Assembly: GCA_012839095.1 (NCBI GenBank)
Contig: DUOA01000086.1
Coordinates: 39,469-103,468 of the forward strand
DNA length: 64,000 bases
Direction of reading: 5' to 3'
Source: Clostridiales bacterium
GTDB taxonomy: Bacteria > Bacillota > Clostridia > Caldicoprobacterales > DTU083
The notes under the pieces were generated by a model, which made no database searches, was not told the DNA's origin, and saw only the letters and a list, made by a program, of their open reading frames with translations. Positions 17,095-26,564 of the stretch are shown piece by piece. How positions within the stretch are numbered: position 1 is the first letter of the stretch; each line of letters opens with the position of its first letter. The translations under genes and the position numbers were made by a program.

Positions 17095-17526
17095 GTGTTT
17101 ATCGGGGAGTATCAGCATAACATTGATCAAAAGGGCAGAGTCTTTATGCCGGCCAAATTCCGCGAGGAACTGGGTGATAAGTTTGTTGTCACAAAAGGCC
17201 TGGACAAATGTCTCTTTGTATATCCCTATGAAGAGTGGAAAAACTTTGAACAAAAACTGCGCACCCTGCCGCTGACCAGTAAGGAGGCCCGGGCATTCAT
17301 CCGCTTCTTCTTTGCCGGTGCTGCCGAATGTGAAGCAGACAAGCAGGGAAGGGTATTAATCCCGGCCGGCCTCCGTGAACATGCATCCCTGGAAAAGGAA
17401 TTGTCCATTATAGGGGTATCCACCCGGGTCGAAATCTGGAACAGAGAAGCATGGGAGAACTACAATGACGATGCCAGTCTTGATCAGGATGCCATAGTGG
17501 AGAAAATGGCCGAACTGGGAATTTAA
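17095..17526 (+). CDS. mraZ: Transcriptional regulator MraZ
   Basis: The first dcw gene product: an AbrB-fold, ring-forming DNA-binding protein that represses its own operon. It begins at the GTG at 17095 ([18 protein letters not shown] follows), with AAAGGGGGGTG five bases upstream. An ATG at 17059 would add an unrelated N terminus and lies too close to the promoter repeats. The length of 143 residues is exactly typical. The second SpoVT/AbrB repeat is seen in [21 protein letters not shown]. Three matching operator repeats precede the gene. Confidence 0.95.
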   Translation: MFIGEYQHNIDQKGRVFMPAKFREELGDKFVVTKGLDKCLFVYPYEEWKNFEQKLRTLPLTSKEARAFIRFFFAGAAECEADKQGRVLIPAGLREHASLEKELSIIGVSTRVEIWNREAWENYNDDASLDQDAIVEKMAELGI

Positions 17527-17556
17527 TGCCAGGTGCAGGTCAGGAGAGAACTATCC

Positions 17557-18516
17557 ATGAAATTTGAACATGTACCTGTTTTGCTGAAGGAAACACTGGA
17601 ATATCTTAATCCGGTCCCCGGCGGAATCTATGTGGACGGAACCCTGGGGGGCGGCGGTCATGCTCTCGAGATTCTGAAACGAATCCATCCTCAGGGTCGA
17701 TTGATTGGCATTGATCGGGATCCGGCAGCCATACAGGCAGCTTCTGCAAGGCTGGAAGCTTATGCTGGATCCTTTGAGGCAGTCCATGCCAACTATGTTG
17801 ATATCAGGCGCGTACTGGAGGAACTAAATATACTATCTGTGGACGGAATCCTGCTGGATCTGGGTGTGTCTTCCCATCAGCTGGACACTCCTGAAAGGGG
17901 TTTTTCCTATCATGAGGATGTCAGGCTGGATATGCGGATGGATACTACTCAGGGGTTCAGCGCTTATGAACTGGTAAATGAGTCCACCACTGAGGAGCTT
18001 TCCAGGATTATTTGGGAGTACGGAGAGGAGCGCTGGGCCAAGCGCATAGCTGAGTTCATTGCAGCAAACCGACCTGTGGAAACCACTGCTCAGCTGGTGG
18101 AGGTCATCAAGAAGGCGGTGCCTTCGGCAGCCAGGCGCGGCGGTCCTCACCCGGCCAGGCGTACTTTTCAGGCGCTTCGCATAGCGGTGAATCAGGAACT
18201 CAGTCTACTGGAAGAGGCTGTCCGCAGTGCAGCAGATGCATTGAAGCCGGGAGGCAGGCTTTGTATTATTACTTTCCATTCCCTGGAGGACAGGATAGTA
18301 AAGAATACTTTTCGCAGTCTGCAGAATCCCTGTACCTGTCCGCCGGGAGCACCGGTCTGTATCTGCAACAAAACTCCTGTAATAGAAATCCTGACCAGAA
18401 AACCCCTTGTGCCGACCAGGGAGGAGCAGGAAAGAAATATAAGGTCCAGAAGTGCGAAGTTAAGAGTGTGCCGCAGACTGCAGCACAATGGGACATATAA
18501 ACAGCGGGGAGGCTGA
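17557..18516 (+). CDS. rsmH: 16S rRNA (cytosine-1402 N4) methyltransferase
   Basis: RsmH (MraW) methylates N4 of C1402 in 16S rRNA using S-adenosylmethionine. Its motifs are [17 protein letters not shown] at the start, the SAM-binding [22 protein letters not shown], and the C-terminal [18 protein letters not shown]. The length is 319 residues. The ATG at 17557 has AGGAGAG upstream and gives the conserved N terminus; a GTG at 17533 does not. It lies 30 bases after mraZ. The assignment is firm. Confidence 0.96.
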   Translation: MKFEHVPVLLKETLEYLNPVPGGIYVDGTLGGGGHALEILKRIHPQGRLIGIDRDPAAIQAASARLEAYAGSFEAVHANYVDIRRVLEELNILSVDGILLDLGVSSHQLDTPERGFSYHEDVRLDMRMDTTQGFSAYELVNESTTEELSRIIWEYGEERWAKRIAEFIAANRPVETTAQLVEVIKKAVPSAARRGGPHPARRTFQALRIAVNQELSLLEEAVRSAADALKPGGRLCIITFHSLEDRIVKNTFRSLQNPCTCPPGAPVCICNKTPVIEILTRKPLVPTREEQERNIRSRSAKLRVCRRLQHNGTYKQRGG

Positions 18517-18522
18517 ATAAAA

Positions 18523-19032
18523 GTGTTGGCAAAGAAATATGCATATTATGAAGAAATATTTCCGGCAGCGGAGCCCGTGCGCAGAGATGAGCCGAACCGA
18601 CAGAATGTTCCCAGACACCGGGAAGAAACCGACAGCCAGGTGGAGACCAGGCAGGCGCCGGCTGCATGGAAACTGACATGGAACAAGGCAGTTACCGTAG
18701 GGTTGGTATTGATTTGCTTTGCAGCAGCCTGTTTTGTGGTTTTCCGATATGCGGTCATATCTGATAACCACACGACCATTCTGGCGCTGGAGAAGCAACT
18801 GGAGCAGGAAATACTCAGAAGGGATAACCTGGAAGTGGAATTGTCCTACAGCAGAGATCTCAACACTATTGAGTTCTCAGCAACAGAACTGGGCATGAGT
18901 TATCCGGCAGAGGATCAGATACATTATGTAAATCTGCCTCAGGACATGGGGCAGGAGGTTGAACATGCCGATGCCGCTGTGGGCGATACCGGCCAGACCC
19001 TGTGGAGCCGCTTTCTGGGACTGATCAACTGA
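18523..19032 (+). CDS. ftsL: FtsL-like cell division protein
   Basis: A small bitopic divisome protein (169 residues). It has a hydrophilic N-terminal tail of about 55 residues, one membrane segment (VGLVLICFAAACFVVF) and an extracellular coiled coil (ALEKQLEQEILRRDNLEVELSYSRD) as expected for the FtsL/DivIC family, followed by GMSYPAEDQIHYVNL. FtsL sequences diverge greatly, so the call rests on topology plus its place between rsmH and the penicillin-binding protein gene. It starts at a GTG behind GGGGAGG. Confidence 0.85.
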   Translation: MLAKKYAYYEEIFPAAEPVRRDEPNRQNVPRHREETDSQVETRQAPAAWKLTWNKAVTVGLVLICFAAACFVVFRYAVISDNHTTILALEKQLEQEILRRDNLEVELSYSRDLNTIEFSATELGMSYPAEDQIHYVNLPQDMGQEVEHADAAVGDTGQTLWSRFLGLIN

Positions 19033-19068
19033 TAACTGTTTTCTGTTTCCTGGAAGGGGGGATTGCTG

Positions 19069-21219
19069 GTGTCTGCACCGGCAGTGACGAATCGAAAGAG
19101 ACTTCTGTTTCTCTTACTGATGATATCCCTGATGCTTATAGGATTGATTGTCAGAAACGGCTATATCCAGCTGGTTTGGGGAAGGGAATTGCAGGAGAAG
19201 GCATTGGAGCAATGGACCCGCTCCCTGGATGTATATCCGCAAAGAGGAATCATATATGATCGGAATAAAGAGGTGTTGGCGCAAAGCGCCAGCGCCGACA
19301 GCATAGCTGTCCGTCCCAGCCAGCTGGCGGATGCAAAATATACAGCCGACAGGCTGGCTGAAATACTGGAGCTGGATGCAGAGGAACTATATCAGAAGAT
19401 ATCGGACACATCCAAGTCCGAAGTCTGGGTCAAGCGGCAGCTTACCCGGGAAGAATCCGTTCAAATCAGGGAGCTTAATATAAAGGGCATTTATTTTACC
19501 GAGGAACCAAAGAGATATTATCCCAATGGCAATCTGGCCTCTCATATCCTCGGCTTTACCATGAAATATGCGGAACCCGGTGAGGGCATAAAGGGTCAGG
19601 AGGGCATTGAGCTCTATTACGATAAGTATCTGAAGGGTTGGCCCGGTCAGATAGTAATGGAGACGGATGCTCACGGCAGGGAAACACCTACCAATGTGGA
19701 AAGAATGATTCCTCCCATAGACGGCTGGAATGTGATTCTTACCATTGATCAGGCGATTCAGCATTTTGCGGAAAAGGCCGTCTCAGACGCCATGGAACAA
19801 TACAGAGCCAATAAGGTCTACTGCATAGTAATGGATCCCAATACCGGAGATATTCTGGCTATGGCAAACCGCCCGGATTTCGATCCCAATGATCCGCCCC
19901 GTGAGCTGGGCTATGAGGGAATGGAGGCATTTGTTAAGAATATTGCGGCAAAGGATAATATGGATCCGGGGTCTACCTTCAAAATCATTACTACAGCTGC
20001 TGCCCTGGAGGCAGGAGTGATAAGCAGAAACTCCACTTTCAACGATCCCGGTTACCGGATAGTTGACGGTCAGAGAATCAGGTGCTGGAGAGCCGGGGGC
20101 CACGGCCATCAGAATTTGTTTGAAGCAGTACAGAATTCATGCAACCCTGCATTTATGGATATGGCCCTTGGCCTGGGAACAAAACAGTTTTATGGATACC
20201 TGGATGCATTTGGTTTTGGCAGCAGGACCGGAATTGACATATATGGAGAGGAAAAAGGGGTCGTCATGAGCCGGTCATCCGTTAAAAATGTGGACCTGGC
20301 CAGGATGGGCTTTGGTCAGGCTATTGCAGTGACACCGCTTCAGCTTATTAATGCCGTATCCGCTGTCATAAACGGCGGTAATCTGATGCAGCCCCGGCTG
20401 GTCAGAGCACTGGAATTTGACGACGGTAATGAATATATCTATGAAGAAATGAAGCCGGTGAAGCTCAGGGAGGTCATTTCGGATAGCACTTCCCTTCTCA
20501 TGCGGGAAATATTGGAAAGCGTTGTCAAAAAGGGCAGCGGGAAAAATGCATATATTCCGGGTTACAGGGTAGCCGGCAAGACCGGCACTGCACAGAAGTA
20601 TAGTCCGGGAGGCGGAATCAAGCAGGGAGCCGTTATTGCCTCCTTTATAGGCTTTGCACCGGCGGATGACCCGCAGGTAGTGGTATTGTTCATGGTGGAT
20701 GAACCCCAGGTCGCAGTGGATTTCGGTAGCGTGGTAGCCGCTCCGTATGTTAAGATGATATTGGAGGATACCTTGCATTATCTGGGCGTGGAACCGGTAT
20801 TTGATGAAAACACCAGCCAGGAGACCAAAAGTGTGATTGTACCCGAAGTAACAGGCAAACCTCTGGTTGAGGCAGTTAAGGAGCTGCGGGAAGCCGGCCT
20901 GGACTATCTGGCAGAGCAGACCGGAACCGTCGTAATCAAACAAGTGCCCCTGCCGGGTGCCGAGGTATTGGTGGATACCACAGTGCTTTTATATACAGGC
21001 AATGAAGGTGATTCAGGTGAGGATCCTGTGGATGAAGAACTGGTAACAGTGCCGGACCTTACAAGGAAATCCATACGGGAAGCCAACAATATTCTGACAT
21101 CCGAGGGTCTGAAGCTGAAAATTGAGGGCATCGGGCTGGCAGTAGGCCAGGCTCCGGCACCCGGAACCATGGTGGAACCGGGTACAACAGTAACCGTCTA
21201 CTTTGAAACGCCTGAATAG
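19069..21219 (+). CDS. spoVD: SpoVD/FtsI-type penicillin-binding protein with two PASTA domains
   Basis: A class B transpeptidase anchored by one N-terminal helix (LLFLLLMISLMLIGLIV). A dimerisation domain is followed by the transpeptidase with S302-TFK, S357-C-N and K504-TG motifs, all intact. Two C-terminal PASTA repeats begin near VIVPEVTGKPLVEA and VTVPDLTRKSIREA. The GTG at 19069 has AAGGGGGG seven bases upstream; the TTG at 19063 is too close. It is 716 residues long. As the only such gene in the cluster it may serve vegetative division, spore cortex synthesis, or both; B. subtilis has separate PbpB and SpoVD. Confidence 0.9.
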   Translation: MSAPAVTNRKRLLFLLLMISLMLIGLIVRNGYIQLVWGRELQEKALEQWTRSLDVYPQRGIIYDRNKEVLAQSASADSIAVRPSQLADAKYTADRLAEILELDAEELYQKISDTSKSEVWVKRQLTREESVQIRELNIKGIYFTEEPKRYYPNGNLASHILGFTMKYAEPGEGIKGQEGIELYYDKYLKGWPGQIVMETDAHGRETPTNVERMIPPIDGWNVILTIDQAIQHFAEKAVSDAMEQYRANKVYCIVMDPNTGDILAMANRPDFDPNDPPRELGYEGMEAFVKNIAAKDNMDPGSTFKIITTAAALEAGVISRNSTFNDPGYRIVDGQRIRCWRAGGHGHQNLFEAVQNSCNPAFMDMALGLGTKQFYGYLDAFGFGSRTGIDIYGEEKGVVMSRSSVKNVDLARMGFGQAIAVTPLQLINAVSAVINGGNLMQPRLVRALEFDDGNEYIYEEMKPVKLREVISDSTSLLMREILESVVKKGSGKNAYIPGYRVAGKTGTAQKYSPGGGIKQGAVIASFIGFAPADDPQVVVLFMVDEPQVAVDFGSVVAAPYVKMILEDTLHYLGVEPVFDENTSQETKSVIVPEVTGKPLVEAVKELREAGLDYLAEQTGTVVIKQVPLPGAEVLVDTTVLLYTGNEGDSGEDPVDEELVTVPDLTRKSIREANNILTSEGLKLKIEGIGLAVGQAPAPGTMVEPGTTVTVYFETPE

Positions 21220-21310
21220 AAGTGCTTAAAGGTATGCTCCGGAAATATTCTGTAAATACTTACTAATGATACAAACCGCTGCAGAGGCGGGTATCCGGGA
21301 GGGAATGGGA

Positions 21311-22762
21311 ATGAAACTGAGTGACATGTTGACTGGAACAGAGGTTCTTCGTGTTGAAGGCTCTTTGGACATCGACATCAAAGGGATACATTATGATTCA
21401 AGACAGGTGACCCCAGGGTCCTTGTTTTTTTGTATAGAAGGATATCGGGCAGACGGTCATGATTTTGCCGTTATGGCAGCGGAAAAGGGGGCCGGGGCTC
21501 TTGTACTGCGCAGGGATGTACAGCTGCCGGACGGGATCACCAAGGTATTCGTAGAAAACACACGAAAAGCAATGGGTCTCATATCCTCTTCTTTTTATGG
21601 AAATCCCTCTGATAATCTGATATTATTTGGAGTAACCGGTACCAACGGCAAGACCACCACCACCTATATGATAAAGTCCATTTTGGAGCAGGCAGGTAAG
21701 AAAACCGGGCTTATCGGTACCATAACCAATATGATAGGCAGCCGGATGATTCCAACTGAAAGAACTACCCCGGAATCGCCGGATTTGCAGAGAATTCTGG
21801 CAGAAATGCTGAAAGAGGACGTGGAGGCTGCTGTTATGGAGGTATCCTCCCATTCCCTGGAGCTTAACCGGGTTACCGGCTGCATTTATGAGGTTGGCAT
21901 ATTTACCAATCTGAGCCGGGATCATCTCGATTTTCACGGAACCGTGGATAATTACAGGGCATCCAAGGCAAAGCTTTTTGAGCAAAGCCGGCTGGCTGTC
22001 ATCAATGTGGATGATGAGAGCGGGCGCCTTATTCTGGATCAGCTGGATCGCCACTCCTTTACCTATGGCATTTACCATCCGGCGGATATTTTTGCCCGGG
22101 ACATTGAAATTGCCGCAGACGGCGTAAGTTTCAATCTCCATATTCTGGGCGGGAAGATCGGCATAAATCTGCGTATTCCAGGAATATTCAGCGTATATAA
22201 CGCACTTGCTGCTGCTGCCTCCTGCTATGCAGCCGGCATTTCACTGGGTGATATACAGGCTGGTCTTGAAAACATTGACGGTGTTCCCGGACGCTTTGAG
22301 CTCCTGGATACAGGAAGTGATTACCGGGTTATTCTGGACTATGCCCATACTCCGGACGGACTGGAAAATATCCTGAGGACAGCCAGGGATCTGACAAAGG
22401 GAAGACTGGTCACCCTCTTCGGATGCGGGGGAGATCGGGACAAGGCCAAACGTCCCCTGATGGGAGAGGTGGCAGGCAGATATTCGGATTTCTGCATTAT
22501 TACTTCCGATAATCCACGCAGTGAAGAACCCATGAATATTATAAGGGATATTCTGCCGGGCATGAAAAGGAGCGGCTGTCCCTATGAAGTTATTGCTGAC
22601 CGGCGATCGGCCATTGAGTATGCATTGAAGCATGCACGAAAGGATGATGTGATAATTTTGGCCGGCAAGGGTCACGAAACTTATCAGGAAATAAAGGGGA
22701 AAACCATCCAGTTTGATGAAAAGAAAATCGTAGCAGAGATACTTGGAAGGGAGAAGGTTTGA
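21311..22762 (+). CDS. murE: UDP-MurNAc-tripeptide synthetase MurE (meso-diaminopimelate type)
   Basis: The ligase that adds the third stem residue to UDP-MurNAc-Ala-Glu. ATP-binding GTNGKTTT starts at residue 110. The specificity motif DNPR is at residues 400-403 (DNPRSEEP), the version seen in enzymes that use meso-diaminopimelate. GKGHETYQEI is near the C terminus. I start at the ATG at 21311, eight bases after GGGAGG; the ATG at 21305 is too near. 483 residues. It overlaps murF by one base. Confidence 0.95.
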   Translation: MKLSDMLTGTEVLRVEGSLDIDIKGIHYDSRQVTPGSLFFCIEGYRADGHDFAVMAAEKGAGALVLRRDVQLPDGITKVFVENTRKAMGLISSSFYGNPSDNLILFGVTGTNGKTTTTYMIKSILEQAGKKTGLIGTITNMIGSRMIPTERTTPESPDLQRILAEMLKEDVEAAVMEVSSHSLELNRVTGCIYEVGIFTNLSRDHLDFHGTVDNYRASKAKLFEQSRLAVINVDDESGRLILDQLDRHSFTYGIYHPADIFARDIEIAADGVSFNLHILGGKIGINLRIPGIFSVYNALAAAASCYAAGISLGDIQAGLENIDGVPGRFELLDTGSDYRVILDYAHTPDGLENILRTARDLTKGRLVTLFGCGGDRDKAKRPLMGEVAGRYSDFCIITSDNPRSEEPMNIIRDILPGMKRSGCPYEVIADRRSAIEYALKHARKDDVIILAGKGHETYQEIKGKTIQFDEKKIVAEILGREKV

Positions 22763-24171
22763 TGAAACCTTTATCCATAAAGGAAATAAGGGATGCAGTC
22801 GGAGGCAGGATCATCCGGGAAGGCAGCAGTCAGATGATCACCGGTGTTTCAACGGATACACGCACCATACAGCCGGGAGACCTGTTTATTCCCCTGGAAG
22901 GTGAACGTTTTGACGGGCACGATTATCTGGCGGAGGCTGCTGAGAAAGGTGCTGCAGCTGTTTTGACACACAATCTTAATAAAACTTTGCCACAGGGTGT
23001 ACATACAATAGTTACAGGAAATACCCTGACAGCTCTGCAGGATTTGGCAGCATGGTATCTGAAAAGCTTTTCCGTTGACGTGATTGCCATAACAGGCAGT
23101 ACAGGCAAAACAACAACCAAGGATATGGTCAGCAGTGTTCTTTCCCGGAAATTCCAGGTACTAAAAACCCAGGGCAATCTGAACAATGAAATCGGACTGC
23201 CCCTTACCCTCTTCAGGCTGGAGCCTCATCATCAGATTGCAGTTTTGGAGATGGGAATGAGCGGATTCGGAGAAATTCGCCGTCTGGCTGCCATTGCTCC
23301 ACCTAAGGCAGCAATTTTTACAAACATAGGAATATCCCACATCGAGAAACTGGGCAGCCGGGACAATATCTGGAAAGCTAAATCGGAGCTCCTTGAGCAC
23401 TTCCATGAAGGCTGTACCGTAATACTTAATGATGACAACGATATTCTGCACCGGGAAGCTGAGATGATGATGCGGGATCGGGTCGGCTGCAAAGTCATTC
23501 GCTTCGGAACCGGCTCTCATGCGGAATTTTGTGCAACAGATATTCAAAGCCATGAAAACGGCATTTCCTACACTCTTAGGGTGAAGGACGAAAGCTTTGG
23601 AATAAGGCTGAATGTACCCGGCATCCACAATGTATACAACAGCCTTGCGGCTGTTGCGGCAGGGAGGATGCTTGGTATGGAAATGCAGGAGATTCAGGCA
23701 GGTCTGCTGGAGTTTGCCGGTGACAATATGCGCCTGCATATCTTTCCCTTGAAGGCATATAAGGATGTCAAGGTGATAGATGATACATACAACGCCAGTC
23801 CCGATTCGATGCAGGCTGCCCTGCGGGTATTGAAGGATATGGAAGGACACCGGAAAATTGCCATACTTGGGGATATGCTGGAGCTGGGCATGCACTCCCG
23901 GGAAGCTCACAGACAGGTGGGGCGGTTTGCAGCAGAGTGCGGCATCCATATTCTGGCCACACGGGGGCAGGAAAGCGTCTGGGCGGGAGAAGGCGCTCTG
24001 CAGGCAGGAATGCCGTCAAAGTCAGTTTTCCACGTCAGCAGCAATCAGGAAATCATTCACTGGCTGAAAAACAACATATATGAGGGAGACAGGATCCTGG
24101 TCAAGGGCTCCCGAGGCATGCAGATGGAGGAAATTGTATCGTTTTTAAAAGATGGGGGGAGCTCGGAATGA
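22762..24171 (+). CDS. murF: UDP-MurNAc-pentapeptide synthetase MurF
   Basis: The ligase adding D-Ala-D-Ala to UDP-MurNAc-tripeptide in the cytoplasm. It has GSTGKTTTKDM around residue 112, QGNLNNEIGLPLTL, LEMGMSGFGEI and DDTYNASPDSM, all characteristic. The 469-residue length is normal. The ATG at 22762 overlaps the murE stop (TGATG), with AGGGAGAAGG upstream inside murE. Order and overlap show translational coupling with murE and mraY. Confidence 0.95.
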   Translation: MKPLSIKEIRDAVGGRIIREGSSQMITGVSTDTRTIQPGDLFIPLEGERFDGHDYLAEAAEKGAAAVLTHNLNKTLPQGVHTIVTGNTLTALQDLAAWYLKSFSVDVIAITGSTGKTTTKDMVSSVLSRKFQVLKTQGNLNNEIGLPLTLFRLEPHHQIAVLEMGMSGFGEIRRLAAIAPPKAAIFTNIGISHIEKLGSRDNIWKAKSELLEHFHEGCTVILNDDNDILHREAEMMMRDRVGCKVIRFGTGSHAEFCATDIQSHENGISYTLRVKDESFGIRLNVPGIHNVYNSLAAVAAGRMLGMEMQEIQAGLLEFAGDNMRLHIFPLKAYKDVKVIDDTYNASPDSMQAALRVLKDMEGHRKIAILGDMLELGMHSREAHRQVGRFAAECGIHILATRGQESVWAGEGALQAGMPSKSVFHVSSNQEIIHWLKNNIYEGDRILVKGSRGMQMEEIVSFLKDGGSSE

Positions 24172-25163
24172 AGTATTTTGCATCCATAATTCTGCTGGCC
24201 TTTCTGACAACACTTCTGATGGGCATACTGCTCATCCCGTGGCTTCGAAGGCTGAAATTCGGACAGACCGTCCGGGAAGACGGGCCTGAAAGTCATCTGG
24301 CCAAATCCGGTACTCCTACCATGGGCGGAATTTTGTTTCTGATACCTCTGATTCTCATCGGTCTGATACTGCCGAAGGGAAGAGGCAGCTTTGCCCTGGC
24401 TGCCGTACTGTCCACTGCCGGTTTTGCCTTGATTGGTTTCCTGGATGATTACATCATCGTGGTTAAAAAACGTTCCCTGGGGCTGCGAGCTTATCAGAAA
24501 ATCATAGGTCAGCTTGTTGTTTCAGTTGCTCTGGCGGTATATGCATACAGGAGCGAGTATGTGGGCAGCAGTGTTATCATACCTTTCACGGGAGCCGAGT
24601 GGGACCTGGGCGTCTTTTACATACCTGTAATGGTGTTTATTATTATCGGCACGGTAAACAGTGTAAACCTCACAGACGGCCTGGATGGCCTGTGTGGGGG
24701 AGTAACCCTGGTTGTATCTGCGACCCTGAGCATCATTATCGGCGCTGTCTGGACGCTGGCAGAAAAACAGGGAATGCTAAGGCTGGCAGAGAACTATCAG
24801 GATCTGGCGATTTTCGCTGCAGCTCTCACCGGAGCTTGCCTGGGCTTTCTAAGGTTTAACTCCCATCCTGCCCAGGTGTTCATGGGGGACACAGGTTCGC
24901 TGGGTCTTGGAGGGGCAGTTTCTGCCTTATCCCTTTTGCTTCGCATTCCTCTCTGGCTGCCTGTGATCGGAGGGGTATACATGGCAGAATCCCTTTCGGT
25001 AATCATACAGGTGGCATCCTTCAAGCTGCGTGGCAAGCGGGTTTTCAGAATGTCCCCCCTCCACCATCACTTTGAGTTGTCCGGCATGCCGGAAACCAAG
25101 GTGACAGTCATGTTTATACTTGCTGCCGTTGTCCTGTGTCTGTTTGCACTTTTGAACATCTAG
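24168..25163 (+). CDS. mraY: Phospho-MurNAc-pentapeptide transferase MraY
   Basis: The integral membrane enzyme that makes lipid I from UDP-MurNAc-pentapeptide and undecaprenyl phosphate. It has about ten membrane segments (331 residues). Active-site motifs are all present: GTPTMGGILFL, LDDYIIVV, NSVNLTDGLDGL with catalytic Asp, FMGDTGSLGLGG and the C-terminal SPLHHHFE. The start overlaps the murF stop by four bases (ATGA), with GATGGGGGGAG upstream. Confidence 0.96.
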   Translation: MKYFASIILLAFLTTLLMGILLIPWLRRLKFGQTVREDGPESHLAKSGTPTMGGILFLIPLILIGLILPKGRGSFALAAVLSTAGFALIGFLDDYIIVVKKRSLGLRAYQKIIGQLVVSVALAVYAYRSEYVGSSVIIPFTGAEWDLGVFYIPVMVFIIIGTVNSVNLTDGLDGLCGGVTLVVSATLSIIIGAVWTLAEKQGMLRLAENYQDLAIFAAALTGACLGFLRFNSHPAQVFMGDTGSLGLGGAVSALSLLLRIPLWLPVIGGVYMAESLSVIIQVASFKLRGKRVFRMSPLHHHFELSGMPETKVTVMFILAAVVLCLFALLNI

Positions 25164-25176
25164 GAGGAAGCCGGGA

Positions 25177-26547
25177 ATGGAACTAAGCGGTAAGACAGTA
25201 TTGGTCATGGGCCTGGCCCGCAGCGGAATATCTGCTGCCCGCCTTCTCTACAGAAAGGGCGCCAGGGTAATCGTGCATGATAGCAAAAATGAAACAGACC
25301 TTTCGGCAGCAACAGAGGAACTTAAGAAAAGTATTGAATGCGAATTTCATTTGGGCCAGGATCCGGGCATTCTGCTGAATCGGGCGGATATGATAGTATT
25401 AAGTCCCGGCGTTCCTGCCGATTTGCCCTTTCTGATTCGTGCCTCGGAATCGGGCATTGAAGTGATAAGCGAAGTGGAACTGGCGTATAGATATTGTAAG
25501 GCACCGATTATCGCAGTAACCGGTACAAACGGAAAAACCACAACAACCGCTCTCATCGGGGAAATATTGAAAGCAGCAGGTAAAGTAACTCACGTTGTAG
25601 GAAACATCGGCCTGCCCTTTTCAGAGAAAGTTGATGAGATTGAGCCAGGCGACATGGTTGCAGCTGAAATCAGCAGTTTTCAACTGGAAACCACCGCTGT
25701 TTTCCGGCCGGAAATAGCCCTGATTCTGAATATCTCACCGGATCATCTGGATCGTCATAAGACCATGGAAAATTACATAGCAGCAAAATATCGGGTGTTC
25801 GGCAATCAGGTCAGGGGCGATATCCTGATTTTAAATGGCGATGATCCCATTCTGTCCCGGATTGATCCCCCAGGTGGTGTCCATACCTTTTATTTCAGCC
25901 GCAGCAGAGCCTTGTCGGAAGGAGTGTGGGTGGAGGACGGATACATCCGGATGAATCTGGGCGGGGGAATTAAGACGGTTTGCCGGGCGGATCAACTGGG
26001 CATACCGGGAACCCACAACCTGGAGAACGCTTTGGCTGCTGCCGCCGCTGCAGGCCTGGCCGGTGCGGCTCCGGAAATAATTGCTGACACATTGAGAACC
26101 TTCCCCGGAGTGGAACATCGCATAGAAAAGGTGGCTGTCATAAAGGGCATAACCTTTTACAATGATTCGAAGGGAACCAATCCCGATTCCTCCATTAAAG
26201 CCATCGAAGCCATGCCGGGTGCAACTGTCCTAATCGCAGGGGGCATGGATAAAAAAGGAGGTTTTTCCGAATTTACAGCCGCTTTTGGCAGCAAGGTAAA
26301 GGCTCTGGTTCTGCTGGGGGAAACAGCGGATAAAATAGCGGAAACTGCCAGAAAACAGGGCTTTACCAATATACACATGACAAAGAGCATACCGGAAGCA
26401 GTAGAAAAAGCATATGCACTTTCCTCCCAGGGTTACAGTGTTCTTCTTTCTCCCGCTTGTGCCAGCTGGGATATGTTCCGGGATTATGAAGAAAGAGGAA
26501 ATGTGTTCAAAGAGGCAGTCAGAGCACTAGAAAAAAGCATAGAATAA
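25177..26547 (+). CDS. murD: UDP-MurNAc-L-alanine:D-glutamate ligase MurD
   Basis: Adds D-glutamate to UDP-MurNAc-L-Ala. The N-terminal Rossmann-like region (VLVMGLARSGISAARLL) is followed by ATP-binding VTGTNGKTTTTAL near residue 115, NISPDHLDRH and FYNDSKGTNPDSS, then LSPACASWDMFRDYEERG near the C terminus. The 456-residue length is standard. TAGGAGG lies before the ATG. It sits 13 bases after mraY and 17 before ftsW. Confidence 0.96.
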   Translation: MELSGKTVLVMGLARSGISAARLLYRKGARVIVHDSKNETDLSAATEELKKSIECEFHLGQDPGILLNRADMIVLSPGVPADLPFLIRASESGIEVISEVELAYRYCKAPIIAVTGTNGKTTTTALIGEILKAAGKVTHVVGNIGLPFSEKVDEIEPGDMVAAEISSFQLETTAVFRPEIALILNISPDHLDRHKTMENYIAAKYRVFGNQVRGDILILNGDDPILSRIDPPGGVHTFYFSRSRALSEGVWVEDGYIRMNLGGGIKTVCRADQLGIPGTHNLENALAAAAAAGLAGAAPEIIADTLRTFPGVEHRIEKVAVIKGITFYNDSKGTNPDSSIKAIEAMPGATVLIAGGMDKKGGFSEFTAAFGSKVKALVLLGETADKIAETARKQGFTNIHMTKSIPEAVEKAYALSSQGYSVLLSPACASWDMFRDYEERGNVFKEAVRALEKSIE

Positions 26548-26564
26548 AGCAGGGGGCAGACCAG

